Shown here: one piece after another, positions 46,771 through 60,376 of the stretch
How the letters are laid out: each line of letters begins with the position of its first letter
Numbering within the stretch: position 1 is the stretch's first letter
DNA from: Channa striata
Taxonomy: Eukaryota; Chordata; Actinopteri; Anabantiformes; Channidae
Assembly (NCBI GenBank): GCA_033026295.1
Contig: CM065189.1
Location: forward strand, 7,767,203-7,831,202
Reading direction: 5' to 3'
Length of the DNA stretch: 64,000 nucleotides
The notes under the pieces: model-generated
What the model was told of the DNA's origin: nothing
The model's database searches: none
The model's input: only the letters and a program-made list of their open reading frames with translations
Program-made: the position numbers and the translations under genes

Positions 46771-48053
46771 AAGCTAAAGAAAGAGAAAGCAGAGAAGGAG
46801 AGGAGTGAGCGTAGATGTTCTCAATTATTGGCTTGTGTTTATTGTGCGTGTGCGTGTGTGATCGTGTGGTGTAAATGTTAAGGGCAGCCTGCAGCCACGC
46901 TGACAGTGCACTGCAGGGGGTGATTAGGGCTGTGCCATCCATCTCACTGGCTCGCTACAGCAGCGGTGGAGGTGGAGGTGATGGAGGGAGGGAACGGGCC
47001 TGTTTGGAAGACATGAAGCCAAAGGGGGGGGGGGATTACTAGCCAATGCTGATTAGCTGGCAGCTTAACGACACGCTGTGTTTCCATCTCGTCGTCGGCA
47101 CATGACCCGGGGCTGACAGGAGGAAATGAAATGGTATTTTTGATTATTTGTAGAGAGAAAGTGGAGTAGGGCTGGTAGCTGGGACATGAATATTCAAATC
47201 AGGCAATTACAAGATGTCCTACTTGGAGAAGAATAAGTGACACTTAACCGCTGTGAACCTTGTCGCTTTTGTTATTTTATACCTGATATCTTGAAGAACT
47301 GGTCTCATTTCATTATTTGTTTTTGGACATTTGCGACAATCTGAGGAGATGTTTAATAATTACAGCAAAACCTCCTGATTTGTATGTACAAGTCCTCTTT
47401 TTGATAAAGAATACTGTTGAGATTGAGTGTGTCATTTTTTATTGGATCGCCGAACTAAAGTGTATTACATTTAAATTGAATAGACATCAGCGTAAGTCAA
47501 ACAGGAGACAGCTCCATCTTATCCCAGTTCACTTTTCTAATATTTTTAGTCAATCTGAGTCACTGGATTCAAAGGAGCTGTTTTTATAAGACGAGCGCTC
47601 TGCCACACATTTTAATAATCCACTGCTCTTCTCTCTGAGATGAATGTGATTGTGGCGAGGTGGTGACTGAGTGTTGTGCTTAGGAGGATGAATGGCAGCC
47701 GCGGCTCTGCGTTTTCTGGCTCATTGCTTCGAAATGATTCTCCCAGTGTCATTGTCAACGAGCTCTGGGAGAGAGAGGATCTTTATCTGCTTTCTTTCCG
47801 TGCCTCCCGCTCTCTCTCTCTCGCTCTCTCTCTGCTCTCAGAGCAGGGAGCCCCCACGTCACCACTTCCTCGAGCTGCTGGAGTGGGGGATGGGAGAAAG
47901 GGAAGGAGGGAAGGAAGGAGGAGGGAAGGGAGGGTGCTAGGCTTGCGGGGAGGCGGTGGAATTCTGCAGGTTGCCACGGTGAACCAGTCGATAGCACATT
48001 GAGCCACTTAGCTGCCTCGTGCGCAAATCCTTTCTCTGCCCTTCACCTGTCTG

Positions 48054-48080
48054 CGTGTGTGTGTGTGTGTGTGTGTGTGT
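48054..48080. repeat. (TG)n microsatellite
   Basis: Uninterrupted GT/TG run. Confidence 0.95.
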
Positions 48081-50319
48081 AATGTTTCCAGGCCCTGCCT
48101 ACCTTTGTTACTGTTGCTATGCCCATTAATCTTTCCTTTTCATCATAACATGTAGGCAGCTTACAATGATAAGTGGCACGTTCACCATTCAGCAGTCAGA
48201 GCAACTTTTGAAACAGTGGCTTCTCGATTTCAGACGGAAAAAAAACAACAACAAACTTTTCATTTGCAGCTGCAAATGACTGATAGTGCTAATTGGAATA
48301 GCTAACCATCGCTGTGGCAGTGCCTCCCCACTGGCAACATAAGTACCTTTTAAATCTGCACCTGGGGAGTTAACTCCGTAATCCCGACTCCTCTTTCAAC
48401 GACACGGAAAGATTCCTCGCAGAGCAAACATGGAAATCAAATGTATTTCCAACAATATGGTTCTTTTCTTTTTTCTTTTTTTTTTTACAAAAGCAAAGGG
48501 AATTGAAGAACAATTTAGGTATGATAATGAATCTCTGATATAGAACACTTGTTCCAAATAAGGCCTCTTGGATTTAAGCAGGCGGTGCAGCACATACCTC
48601 AAAACATCTGCACCAGTAGGTTCGCACACTGACTGTATCTTGATGTGTCATCATGGCCTGACATCCAGATGTGCCATGGTGCATTTACACAGGTATTCTC
48701 AGCTCTGGGCAGTGGATTCTTTTATACATACCAATAATTATTTTTACAGACTATGAATCAACTGGGCCGTCGTGTTACAGACTTTCGTTTGCAGGATCTG
48801 TGGGTTTGGTGTGAACAGTGGGAGAAAAGGGAGAAAAGTCTTACCTGACAGACAATGAGAATAAATGAGTCACTTGATGATCCACAACCTGTAAGCTCCA
48901 CAGTGCTAATAACAAGTAAAAACCACCTGAGAATGATCAAAGGTGACCGTCGTAGGAGCTGAAAAGGAGAAGCATCTGTGGAAGGAGACAAGATGAGCAG
49001 AATGTCACTAACACCACTGGCAAACACAATGCAGGCAAGTGAGGACTATAATTAGACGGCTTAGAATTCAGCCCCTCCTTAGTGTTTGGTTATTGTTGTG
49101 AATATTTTGCCCAAAATGTTCATTATTTCTTTTCTATGTAAAATGTTAGTGCGTACAGAAAAAAATGACTAAAAGTGCCAAATAAATATGAGAAATTAAA
49201 AAAAACGTTTCCCTCAGAAATGTTATGAATCACAGGTATAAAGTTGGAAGAAAATTCCAGAAAGTGCTGAATGTTGTGTAAGATCTGTGAAATAATGAAA
49301 CTGAAAAATGTTGAAAAAATGTCGATTATTTCTGGATCCTGATTATTCCTTGTTGTTTCGTTGCTCGGTGGAGCATTAATTTACCTTTCAGTGTTGTTCC
49401 CGTTTGTTAAGGTAGCCCCAAAGATCACGGACATATTGATTTGTTCTTGTTACGTACAGAGGTTTCTCCAGATTCTCTCAGTGTTTTCATAACATCATAA
49501 ACTGTACATGTGATTTTATGTTGAGACATGTAATTCTCGAAGAGTTGAAGACACTTTTCCGTGTGGCAAACCTTACTTCCAGAAGAATCTGCAGTGCTCT
49601 TTTTTTAATGCCCAGTCATGATCCTGACCTTTTGCCAATTTTCCTTAATTACTTGTGAGAGGTTCCACTAGGTGTTTTTAAAGCTTTGCACATCTTGTCC
49701 AGTCTTTAGCTGCTGCTGTCCCCACTTTTTGAGATGTGACGTTAGCATCAAATTCAAAATGAGCAGAAATAAAAAAAAAAACAAGCCCATTTCCTCAGTT
49801 TGTCCCAGGATGGGTGTAGCACATTATGTGATGCTCTAACAGAATAATCGACTCTTCAGTGCTGGATGTGACACTACATAGCTGGTGACATTAAAAAGAC
49901 ATTAAAGCAGAGATGATAATGGGACTCCAGTTCAATGCAGTGCTTACACCTCTGCTCTTGTGACTTTACTTTTGAAGTAAAACACATACGCTGCAGAGAC
50001 TCTGCATAATAAATATGACTCTTACTTCAGCCCCACCCTGTCGTGATGAAGATGTCTCTACTTATGGGCACTTAGCTGTGATTGGACAGTTGCTGCTCCG
50101 GGTAGGGATTTGGTACAGTAAATTACTCATAACCAAACTGACGATCTGCACACACACATATACACACACAGACAGTTTATTATCCACCCACCAGCAGCAG
50201 CAGCATCAGACAGGAACCAGGGCACATCATAACTGCATAAGTTTGATTAATGTTCAGTGGAAACTTCACATCTATGTGGAGAAGAACAATCTGTCTTTGT
50301 TTTCATCTTGTGTCTCACT

Positions 50320-50360
50320 GTGTGTGTGTGTGTGGTGTGTGTGTGTGTGTGTGTGTGTGT
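50320..50360. repeat. (TG)n microsatellite
   Basis: TG run of about 41 bases with one GG slip. Confidence 0.95.
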
Positions 50361-50784
50361 CTGCATTGTGCCTGTGCGAATATCCTTGTCTTTTGTCTGT
50401 TATGGAGTGGAGTAAGTGCGTATGATCATAATAAGCATGCATTTGTGTTTATCCCTGAGTCTGAGAGAGAGAGAGGGAGAGACAGAGAGGGACTATCTGC
50501 TAACTCGTCCACTGTCATGCAAATGACGAGCTCCGGGCCTGTGTTAAGGGAACAAGGCCATTGATTGGAGTACCTTGCGCTGTTGCTGCGCACCACTCAA
50601 TGATGTCCTGTGGGGGAGCAAATTTGCTTATTGTGATTGAATTTTAATTTTTGTGGGTGTGTGTGTGGAGAAGACTGAAGGGTGCAAATAAGGGGAGAAG
50701 CAACACAAGGAATCTGAATGAAATAATACAAATGCTTGCTATGATGAGAAACAATGTCTGAGAAAAGCGCAAACGGACGGTTGT

Positions 50785-50797
50785 GGGGAAATTCCCC
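50785..50797. promoter_or_regulatory. Palindromic kappaB-like site
   Basis: GGGGAAATTCCCC; the inner GGGAAATTCC fits the NF-kappaB consensus GGGRNWYYCC. Motif evidence only. Confidence 0.4.
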
Positions 50798-52186
50798 GTC
50801 TAAAGATCAAAACAAAAACATTGATCCTGCTGTTGTGTACTGTAGTGTTTATGGCGGATATGGTTTATTCCTCTGAGCCACAGAGCTCCATTGTTATCCA
50901 CAAAATTACTGAAGCACACCAGTGAGCCACACTGTTGCCCTGTGTGTGGTGTGAATTGATAAAAATTGACATGGACACTGTAGTTTCCTTTCATTCGGTG
51001 CCACCTGTGCATACTCACCTGAAAGCAGTCAGAGGAAACCCTTAATCCTTTATTTAAACCAAATGTATTTATGATTCTATTTTTCATTTGCATTTGTCAA
51101 CAATACAGAGTATTTAGACCAAAATCCTGGCCATCCTGTCACATGAAGTTGTTTCCATACACTAAAATAAAAGTATTCACATCCACAACACTGATGTGCA
51201 GGTTCTCTGCAGATCATCAGGCCTTCGGCACTGAACCCCACACATCCACAACGTTGATACACAATACAGAGAAGCGCAATGAATGGATATTTCAAAGAGG
51301 AAATAAAGGACAAAGCAGAGCACTATTAGTTCTCGCTCTCGGTGCCCTTTCAGTGGGGCTGGTATTAATCACCGTTCTTCACAGCAGCGCTGCCCTCATC
51401 CCTCTCTCCTCACCCGCTGTATTCAACTTGACCTTTTCCTTCTCTTGGCCGCTTCCACTCAGAGCCCAGGAGCCTTTTGATATGTGGGAACATTTTCTCT
51501 GACCAGACATCTCGCACCCCTGGTTACACATGGCAGGAGAGGACGGGGGTGGGAGGGTGACAGATAAAGTGAGAGAAAAAGAGACATAAAGAGAAAGTGA
51601 GATTTGATTTTAGACTTAAAAATGCGGAATTAAAATTGAAAAAATTAAAAAATTGAAATGCATAAAATCCAATATGACTTTTGTGCGACATCATACATAG
51701 ATGATCTAGAAATCTCCCTTCCTCAAGAGCGTCTACCTTTACTCACAAAATGCAAAACATTCCAGCTTCAATCTTGCTTTAACCATTTGCTGGAAAAGAG
51801 AAAGAGAGAGAGAGAGAGAAAGCGAGAGCAGGATCACCACAGACAAAATACAGAATTAGCTCTTTTAAGTACACATTAGTGTGAGAGATGGTAAAAAAAT
51901 TAGATTTGATTCGGTGGGAGATTTTAAATTATACTTGAATTTCACTCGTAGTAAAAGAGCCGCAGGAAGGTTCCGAGGTAAAGGAGATGGAGACGGGACT
52001 GAAGCATTAACGCCAAATTAGCAGGAGTGGACCTGAAAGAAATTAGATTTGATTCACAGGCTGAGGGAAGAAAAACTGCAATTATCCCTCAGATCTGTGT
52101 AAAATATTGGCAATGAAAGAGCAAAAAATTGAAAAGGGAAGGAAAAAAAGAAGGAGGGGAGCCGTAAGAATGAGAAGGAATTCAGC

Positions 52187-52202
52187 AAAAAAAAAAAAAA
52201 AA
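52187..52202. repeat. A16 homopolymer in a purine-rich block
   Basis: Sixteen As inside a strongly purine-biased stretch (about 52110-52210). Confidence 0.9.
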
Positions 52203-52789
52203 GAAGGGATACAGAGAAAAGCTGCTCTGCTTTGGCAGTGACTCCGCTGAATGAGCCAGCCCTCTCCAGCCCAACACTCAGCTCACCTCTCCGTCCCTCC
52301 TCCCCGTCCCCTCGGCGTGTTAAAGACCCCATAAATAACTCACAGTCCCATCCACACACACAAAAGACAACAGGACGCTCTCCTGCTGCCATTTTATTTC
52401 GCTGCTTTCTACTTTGAGCTGCTGTATGGAGTCAGTCAGAGGCTGAAAAACATCATTAAAAACCAATGGCTTCCTTTTGACGCACACGCCATCCTCCGCC
52501 CCCGACACTGTTGTGTGTTAATCATGTTAAACAACACAGTGTTTGGCTACAGCACGTTCCCCATAGGCCCAGAACAGGTGGCCATTAACAGGGGTCATGC
52601 TCATTTGGGGATCAAACGCTTGTTAAATGCAAGTTTAAGTGTGTGTGTGTGTTTTGTGTGCTGTTGAGGAACATAAAAGCAGCACGAGCGTGGAGAAAAC
52701 AGAAATAGAAACTGAATAGAAATAAACGTGTTTAATGGCTGCGGAGCACAAAAGACAAACAAATTCATGCACTGAATGCATACACACCT

Positions 52790-52824
52790 ACACACACACA
52801 CACACACACGCGTGTGTGCACGTG
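52790..52824. repeat. Alternating purine-pyrimidine tract with CACACACG/CGTGTGTG palindrome
   Basis: 35 bases of strict pyrimidine-purine alternation, with a 16-bp perfect palindrome at 52803-52818 centred on CGCG. A strong Z-DNA candidate. Confidence 0.9.
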
Positions 52825-53107
52825 AGTGAATGCTCCGCCTGTATAAAAGCCAAGTGGTGGAGCGGAGAGTTGGTTAAGGGCCACAGAGGGAGGGCTGTCT
52901 GCAGATTCATAACTTAGAGGCCTTGTGCACACAACCCAGAGGGAGACAGAGAGACACGCACACACGAAGGCAGTCCAGCAGTGAGAGACAGAAGCACATT
53001 TTCTGCACTCCCTCACACTCACACACACACACAAACATACACAGATGAACATGCAAATGCGTGTACTGCCAGGCACAAAAAAAATGGACGATACAGTTTT
53101 ACTCTCT

Positions 53108-53131
53108 CACACACACACACACACACACACG
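53108..53131. repeat. (CA)n microsatellite
   Basis: Uninterrupted CA run. Confidence 0.95.
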
Positions 53132-54661
53132 CAGTGAGCAAAAGGTGGTTTGGGACCAGGAGGTTCTTGGCTGTGTCTGCTCCACGTGTCTGAGCTGTCC
53201 TTGGGTTTCCGGTCCTCTGAGAGCGCCTGCTGATTTATGAGACGGATCACTGTGAGTACACTATCAGCCAAAACATTACTACCAGCTGTTGGTTTAAATG
53301 CTGCGGCAGACAGGGGTCAGAACACACACTGCAGGTGCTGCCAAAGTGGAAAAGAAGTGATGAAAGTTCTTAGAGAAACACTAACTTAGCTACACAATCT
53401 CCCGAGGAAGATCACACAAAGCTCTACAACAGGTATCCTGACCTTGTTTCTCATGGAGAATGGGAAATGGTTTTTGTCAGCTGATTTTATTACAAAAGGA
53501 ACATTCAGTCCAAACGTTACTGTAGACATACACGACAATATACGACATAAATGCAGGAGCCTTGCATATGATTATCAGATGGGTTTAATCAGCTGATCTC
53601 AACTACGTTGTTTGGAGGAAAAAAATGAAAACAGCCAAAAAGTCTCTTTTTTTAATCCCCCAGACTGATTTTTATAACAGACTAATAGGATAATAATTGA
53701 ACATTTACATCCACTCTAAAACATTTTGGGTTTTGTTGTATCCTGACCTTTTTCCAGTGATGTTACAAATATTCCCAGACTATTTCCTTGCTAAAATAAA
53801 TGTTCTGGTTCCAAACGTCCCCGACATCCAAATCGACACAAGTGAGCACCAAGTCGTTAAAAAGCAAAATGATACTTTATGATCGCTATTAAACTTTCAT
53901 GTCCGCTACCAAGAAAAGGAAGAGATTTATCGTCCCACATAAATAAATAAAATAAATAGTGGCTGAATTCCATTTAGCTGCTTGAGTTTCGGTGTCCTGG
54001 TACAGTTCACGCTGGCTCACCGTCATACGAATTCAAATGTGAGCGAGGACAACACACACTCATGCATTAAGATTAAAGCGTCTACGGCAGCTTGTAAGCG
54101 AAATTCGACATAAGGGCTAATTATCGAGTCAGACCTATTTTAAAATCACACGTCTCTATTCCATCATCAGCTGGGAATTCATTGGGGAATTTGCGTCCAT
54201 ACTGTGGCGGGAGTGTAAACAGCAAATTAGCCCTGTACTCTGCATCTGAGCTAAACACACGCTGGCAAATCTCTCGTTTTAAAGCAGCTTTGCTCTGAAT
54301 GTTTCTCGTGTACTGAATTTATCCCAAATGACCTGCACGCCCAGTGGGCTTGGACAGACCACTTGCATTTTAATTTGTCTGCCTTGGATTTCTCTTTGAT
54401 ATACTGGCATTTCTCATGTGCAGCAGATGTGAGTGGAAATCCTTTGCTAATTTGCATACAGTATCATTAAAATATTTTTCTACTTTGCATAAAGTATCAT
54501 TAAAATGAGCAACTATTTGCATGAGAGAGTAATGTGTGGTGTGCACATGTAAATAAGACGTGTGCTGGGGAAAGTGTGCGATATGTGTGCGTACGTGGAA
54601 AGGAAGGGCCGTATGTTTGTTGGTATTTTTCCACAAGGGGTTTGCATCTGTATTCAGGTCC

Positions 54662-54689
<28 letters not shown>
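54662..54689. repeat. (CA)n microsatellite
   Basis: Uninterrupted CA run. Confidence 0.95.
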
Positions 54690-54692
<3 letters not shown>

Positions 54693-55206
54693 GCCTGCAG
54701 AGGGAGAAATGGTGGGGGACGAGAGAGGGAGAGGAGCAGCGAAGCGTGAATTATGGATTTTGAAGGATTTCCCATTGCTGCAGGAGTGTGGATATACTGA
54801 GAGAGGGGGGAGAGGTTAAGCCAGAGAATGAGCGAAAAAAAGGTAAGTCAAGAAAGACGGGGAGACAGTGGGGAAGTGGAATGAAAGCAAATGTCCACGC
54901 AGGTTGAAGCAAAGGGGAAAAAAGGAGGAAAAAGCTCTCCTGTATATTTTCTTTATGGGGATATCTCGAGAGAGGAGTGGGGAGGGGAGGGCAGGCACGC
55001 CTGACCAGTTCAACACCTTTTTTTTTCCACGACTTGGACTTTCTCTTTGCGCGACCTCTCTCTGTCTTTTCCCCTCAGGCCGCTGTGTGAAGCGAAGCAG
55101 AGTCAGGAGGTGAATGCTTAACCATGTGTGGCAGCGGATCAAAACATTTTTCTGGTGAAACCACTTTAACACAGGCACTAAAACTCTGGCTAGCTGATAA
55201 CCCCCT

Positions 55207-55208
<2 letters not shown>

Positions 55209-55242
<34 letters not shown>
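55209..55242. repeat. (CA)n microsatellite
   Basis: Uninterrupted AC run, 34 bases. Confidence 0.95.
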
Positions 55243-55244
<2 letters not shown>

Positions 55245-55374
55245 GAGGTGTTACTGTCTGTAGATAAGATTTAGTGCTGAATGTTACTGCCAATCTAAAC
55301 ACATTCCACTCCTCCCTGTTGTTCCCATCTTCTACACCTCTCTGAATTATTTTCTACTTTATTTCTACCTTTCC

Positions 55375-55418
<44 letters not shown>
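55375..55418. repeat. (CA)n microsatellite
   Basis: Uninterrupted CA run, about 44 bases, only 130 bases after the previous one. Confidence 0.95.
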
Positions 55419-55419
<1 letters not shown>

Positions 55420-57404
55420 GTCTCTTCTTACGGTCACGCTCAAGGCCTGGCAATGGTGTCGCTGCTGCAGGATCCCAGCAGGTTATCCCCTGAACACACA
55501 CGCACACAAGGATACTTTATGTCCTTAACATCTGTCTCCAGGGCTGCTGCATATTTTAACAGACCCTGCTGAAGGCCATGTCTTCCATGGGACAGGTAAA
55601 TTAAACCGCTGTTTTGACAGGAGTCTCCAGCAAAAAGCCAGTCTCTAAAACGACTGACCCGGACCAAACGAAAGTGGACTAACTCACGGAAGGAGAGTTT
55701 CTTGTTGATAACTTGTCTGCTATCAGCGAGTCCCAGATCCAGTCCGTATTTGCATACCTGGAGTGTCTAAAGCACAGCAACAAAGGCCTGTCGGGCTTCG
55801 TGTGCATTAGCGCCTGTGCAGAAGGTGTTAACTATTTGGGGGCAACAAGGTCATCTGCGTGAGATGCCCTGTGGATCATTCTGCTAACAAAATGTCTGTT
55901 TACATGTGGTGTTTCTTTACAGTGTCAAATTCTTTATGATGACAAAATGTGTGCAAAACATTTCCTGTTTCCTAAAGCATTTGCAAAGTTAAAACTTAAG
56001 CAGTTTAAATGTTAAACAAACGGAAATGTAGGTTTTATAACATACTACTTTCTGGCATGTGCACTGTCGGTGCGGCAGAGCTGCAGACGGTCTCCGCAGA
56101 GTCTGTCCAGACCCTGGACTTGGATGAATTTACATCGTGGACTCGGATGTGGACGTGTGGATGGAGAAAGTGGGGTTGAGCCCTGAGTGTGCGATGTTTC
56201 CTCCACTCGTCTTCTGCGGCTGGTTTTCTCGTCTTGCCTCTCGTCTGCCTTCGCCCAGGGGGAAGTGAACGACCCACGTTGGTGTAATGAGGACGGAGGT
56301 AATTGTGGAAATACCTGCTGTGTTCTGCAGGCTGTTTTGGCATTACATTTTTTGCTTAAAGCTGGAGAATGTCAATCTTTCGGATATTTTTTAGACATAT
56401 GTTCCATTACTTATCCTATTGTGGAGAGGGGCTCTTGACACCTCCCATGACACAGACTCACAGAGATGCACGGTCATATTTCTCTATTAAGGGTTTTGAG
56501 TGAGACTCGTCCCTCTAACCAGTCAGAGAAGATCAGATTCTGGGATATTCACATACACATGCAAAATGGCGGATTTTGAGTCTCAAGTCATTTTTGTATT
56601 TTTGTGTAAACAGTTTAGCTGGATCAAAGTACTTGCAGGCCCTGAACGAGAAAACGACGACGTGCCTCCTCCATGATCTGCAATCTTCAAGTTCTGACAG
56701 CTCTGCAAAGGAATGATAATTTCTGTTCATAATCTTCAGTTTCTTCTACAAGAAAAGCCTTTTCCTCCAAAGCCAACTAGTTTGAGGGGACGGGATTTAT
56801 GACACAGACAGATTTATGTTTTGTTCATGTCTTGCTGGAGTGACTGTACATTGGTAGTTAAAAACTACACACACATCCAGAATGAAGATGAATTTGCAGT
56901 TCTGTACCTTTGATTATGTGACACCCACATGACCTAAAATGGTGAACACATGGGCCGTTTAATGAAATAAGCCAATAATAAAATTGTGCCATTACACACG
57001 CATCATGTGGGTTTTATTGATAGTTAGATTCATTCAGCATAAAACCATTAACGGACTCAAGTCAATAAAAAAGTCTTTGAAAGCCTGTGCGGGTAAAACA
57101 ACTGGCATGGTTGAGCTCTGAAGACTATTTGGATTAACAAACAGTTAACATTTTTTAAAATTGCATAAAGTTATTAATTTCCATAAAAGCATGTGCAGTA
57201 GCTGCATGAAATCCTTACATTTTCAGCAGTGGTGTTATTGCTGCAATGAGGCTCGATGCCTTTCCAGCAGTTAGCAGACAGGAAACTGAAACATGGCGCT
57301 TAGAAAAATATTTTCTATGTCCTCAACTGAGGGGTACAGCATATATGTCACCATGAGCAGATGTTTCATTGCTGCCAACAGCACTTAACGACAGCACAAG
57401 GCCC

Positions 57405-57430
57405 AAACACACACACACACACACACACAC
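57405..57430. repeat. (CA)n microsatellite
   Basis: Uninterrupted AC run. Confidence 0.95.
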
Positions 57431-58386
57431 TGAACAAATACCTGTGGTTGACGATGTTTATGAATTTGATAAACACTTATAAAGATGAAAAATGTGACTG
57501 AAGTCTCCCATATCTGTGACACTGTTGTTCCTGTAAATCATTGAATAATCTGCTGATCCTGTTTAAATGGTAAAACTAAACCTCCATCAGTGAGTGTTGG
57601 CACTGCAAGTTACAAAAGATGGATATCAACAACTATTTATGGATTATTCATATAAACTCAGTTTATTTGCACGTGGACACAAGTTTCGGAAAGCTGTCTC
57701 TCATCAGTCTCTCCGATGTTTAAGATGCGACTGTAGTCATTTTGAGTCTCTTAATGTGTTTCCACTTTGCAACTTCTTGTGGTTTTGCAATTAGTTTCTG
57801 CTCAGTTTTGCTTTTCTGTCTATTTTTAGGTGCTTTAATGCAGAAGCTGATGACCAGGCCTCCGTTTATTTCTGTTTTTAGAGCAAGTGAGGTTAGAACC
57901 TTTGAGAGTTTCCGGTGCTTCGTGACCTGCTGAGGTGAAATGTGTTGAAGTCATTTCTGAAGAAGAATTTTGGTCTGACTTACAAAAGAAGCATAAACAC
58001 AATAAGTCCAACACAATTAAATTGGAGCAAAAAACTGAAAAAACAATGAAACAGAAAAAACAACGCTATCAAACCATGAGAACTCAACCGTCTGTGTGTA
58101 TTTCATCAACAAAATACAGATATAGAGTGTGTGGCAAGAACCTTCAGATATCAGGTTACAGCAGAATCATGTGGGACAGGATAAAAGATGTGCACAAGTA
58201 AAGCTGATCCGAGCAATCAGCGTTTCAGGATAAAAAAGTGTGTGGCGTGGAAAACGAACACACACTTTAAACACACGGCGCACAACACACCACCTGAGTT
58301 GTGTTTTTGTCACACAGCAAACCATCAAAGACAGAACGTCCCTTGTCTCATGAGGTCTTGCAGTGAACACATGTTGTTGTGTGTGA

Positions 58387-58389
<3 letters not shown>

Positions 58390-58422
<33 letters not shown>
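58390..58422. repeat. (TG)n microsatellite
   Basis: Uninterrupted TG run, 33 bases. Confidence 0.95.
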
Positions 58423-58425
<3 letters not shown>

Positions 58426-58596
58426 AGGTAGCGCGATCAGTGGAGCGAGAAGAGTGTAAACACAGGTCTGGATCAAACTGACCTGAGGCAATGTTAAACC
58501 GCACTGAGTGGAGTCATCGACTGCAGCCTTCACGCTGGATGAGTCCCCAGCTCCAATGAGGCTCTCCAGAGAGGAGTGCGTGGTTCGTGTTTACGC

Positions 58597-58600
<4 letters not shown>

Positions 58601-58646
<46 letters not shown>
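58601..58646. repeat. (TG)n microsatellite
   Basis: Uninterrupted GT run, 46 bases. Confidence 0.95.
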
Positions 58647-58648
<2 letters not shown>

Positions 58649-58733
58649 TGGACAATAATAATCATAGCCCCTTAGATGCACTTCAAACTCAGCCAGACGT
58701 GACATCTGTAAACCACAGAGAAGAGTGTGTACC

Positions 58734-58760
58734 TGTGTGTGTGTGTGTGTGTGTGTGTGT
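58734..58760. repeat. (TG)n microsatellite
   Basis: Uninterrupted TG run, third within 400 bases. Confidence 0.95.
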
Positions 58761-59034
58761 AGCCATGATTAGGAGGGTAGAAAGGAGTGGTGTGCAGCGT
58801 CTGTCAGAATCCCTGGGAGAAACACACTGTGCTCACAGCTGGGGAAAACATCGGACAGGTTTATGTGCGGCTGTGTGTGATTCACATGTGTCCTCCCCCC
58901 TTCCTCTGCGCTTTGTTTACTTCTCTCTCCGGACTAACACATCATCCACACACGGAGCTGGAGCCACATGACTCTGCCGGTTGGAGTCCACATCCAGAAC
59001 GCAGACGCTTATATAACCTTCATGGACAGCACAT

Positions 59035-59064
59035 TCTTATCGCAGTCAATCCGCTGCGATAAGA
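59035..59064. repeat. Perfect inverted repeat carrying two GATAAG motifs
   Basis: TCTTATCGCAG (59035-59045) and CTGCGATAAGA (59054-59064) are exact reverse complements with an 8-base spacer. Each arm holds a GATA-factor core (GATAAG), one per strand. Confidence 0.85.
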
Positions 59065-60355
59065 GCGTCATCAGTAAGAGCACCACGCCTCATCGCGGAG
59101 TCGGGCACCATCTGCTGATGACACCTTGTGGGTTGAAGGTGAAAAGGTGAACGATGTGGTGGGAATCAGAGGTCACGTTGACACATCAGCGTGTTTGTGT
59201 TGGGACATGCCCACGTACATCACATCACACACGTGACGCTTTATTGATTCCCTCCACTGCTTTCACCATTTCCCATTTGTAGCTTCTATGTTCCCAACTG
59301 GATGTTTCCAGAGACTTTGTTCATTTGCATTTATTTGCAAGTCTGATGGTTTTTGATCTTTGCACCTTTGGTCAGTTCACACAGTGTACGCAGTTATTTT
59401 ATTGTGAATTATTAAACATGTAGTTTGCAAACAATGACAGGTCTAGACTTTTTCTTAAATACACCTAAAAATGTATATAAATATAACTTTATAATATTAA
59501 TTGGCAGATTTTGCCTGACACCCCTCAGCCAAACCCCTGTTTGTCAATAATAACATTTTGCACGCAACACACAACTGTAGTTTTAATTTTGTGAGGACTA
59601 ATTGTTTTATATAAACAAAAAGTATCATGCAATTTTAAGATAAAGAAATGTTAGACATAGCATCATACAAAGTGGACGGTGACAAACCAAAAGCCTTTAA
59701 ATCTGGAAAAATGTGTTAAAACCACTAATGTGCATTGGCACTGTGGCCGGGCTTATTGTGACTTGACACACAAATATTTTTCATATTTGAAATATCAACA
59801 CTGTCCAACATGCCTGTGTAGCGATTTATTACAGTTTTGTTTGAGCGCAGCTGTTGCTCTGTTGCTTGGAACGTGACACTGACCACGAAGTCAGCTGATC
59901 CGAGATAGTAGCTGTTTGATTTAACGAGTCGTGACACAATGATGAACTTTCAGCTATGTCAATAAACTGGACAAATAAAGTTTATAATCAGTCAGTACAA
60001 TTTCATGTCTGCCAGATGAGATGTTATTTAGTGATGGCTGAGTTCCATTTAGGTGCTGCAGTTTCACGGTCGAAATCACATTCACATTCAATTTCACATC
60101 CATTGTTCTGTTTTTGGAAAAACAAACTACTATGCAGCTTTTTCCTAATCCCACATTTATGGACAGTGTTGAACAAGAAGTATTTTACTCCTAAAATGAA
60201 ACAATTATTATACAAACTACTCAGAATGAAAAGCTACCGTGTAATTTCTGTAGCTCTTTACCTGTTCTGAGAAATCAAAGCATCGTGTCTTACATACAGC
60301 AGCTACACGTGTCAAACACTTCAGTCAGTTTGTTTAGTGTAGCTTTTTGACAAGT

Positions 60356-60376
60356 ACACACACACACACACACACA
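60356..60376. repeat. (CA)n microsatellite
   Basis: Uninterrupted CA run. Confidence 0.95.
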
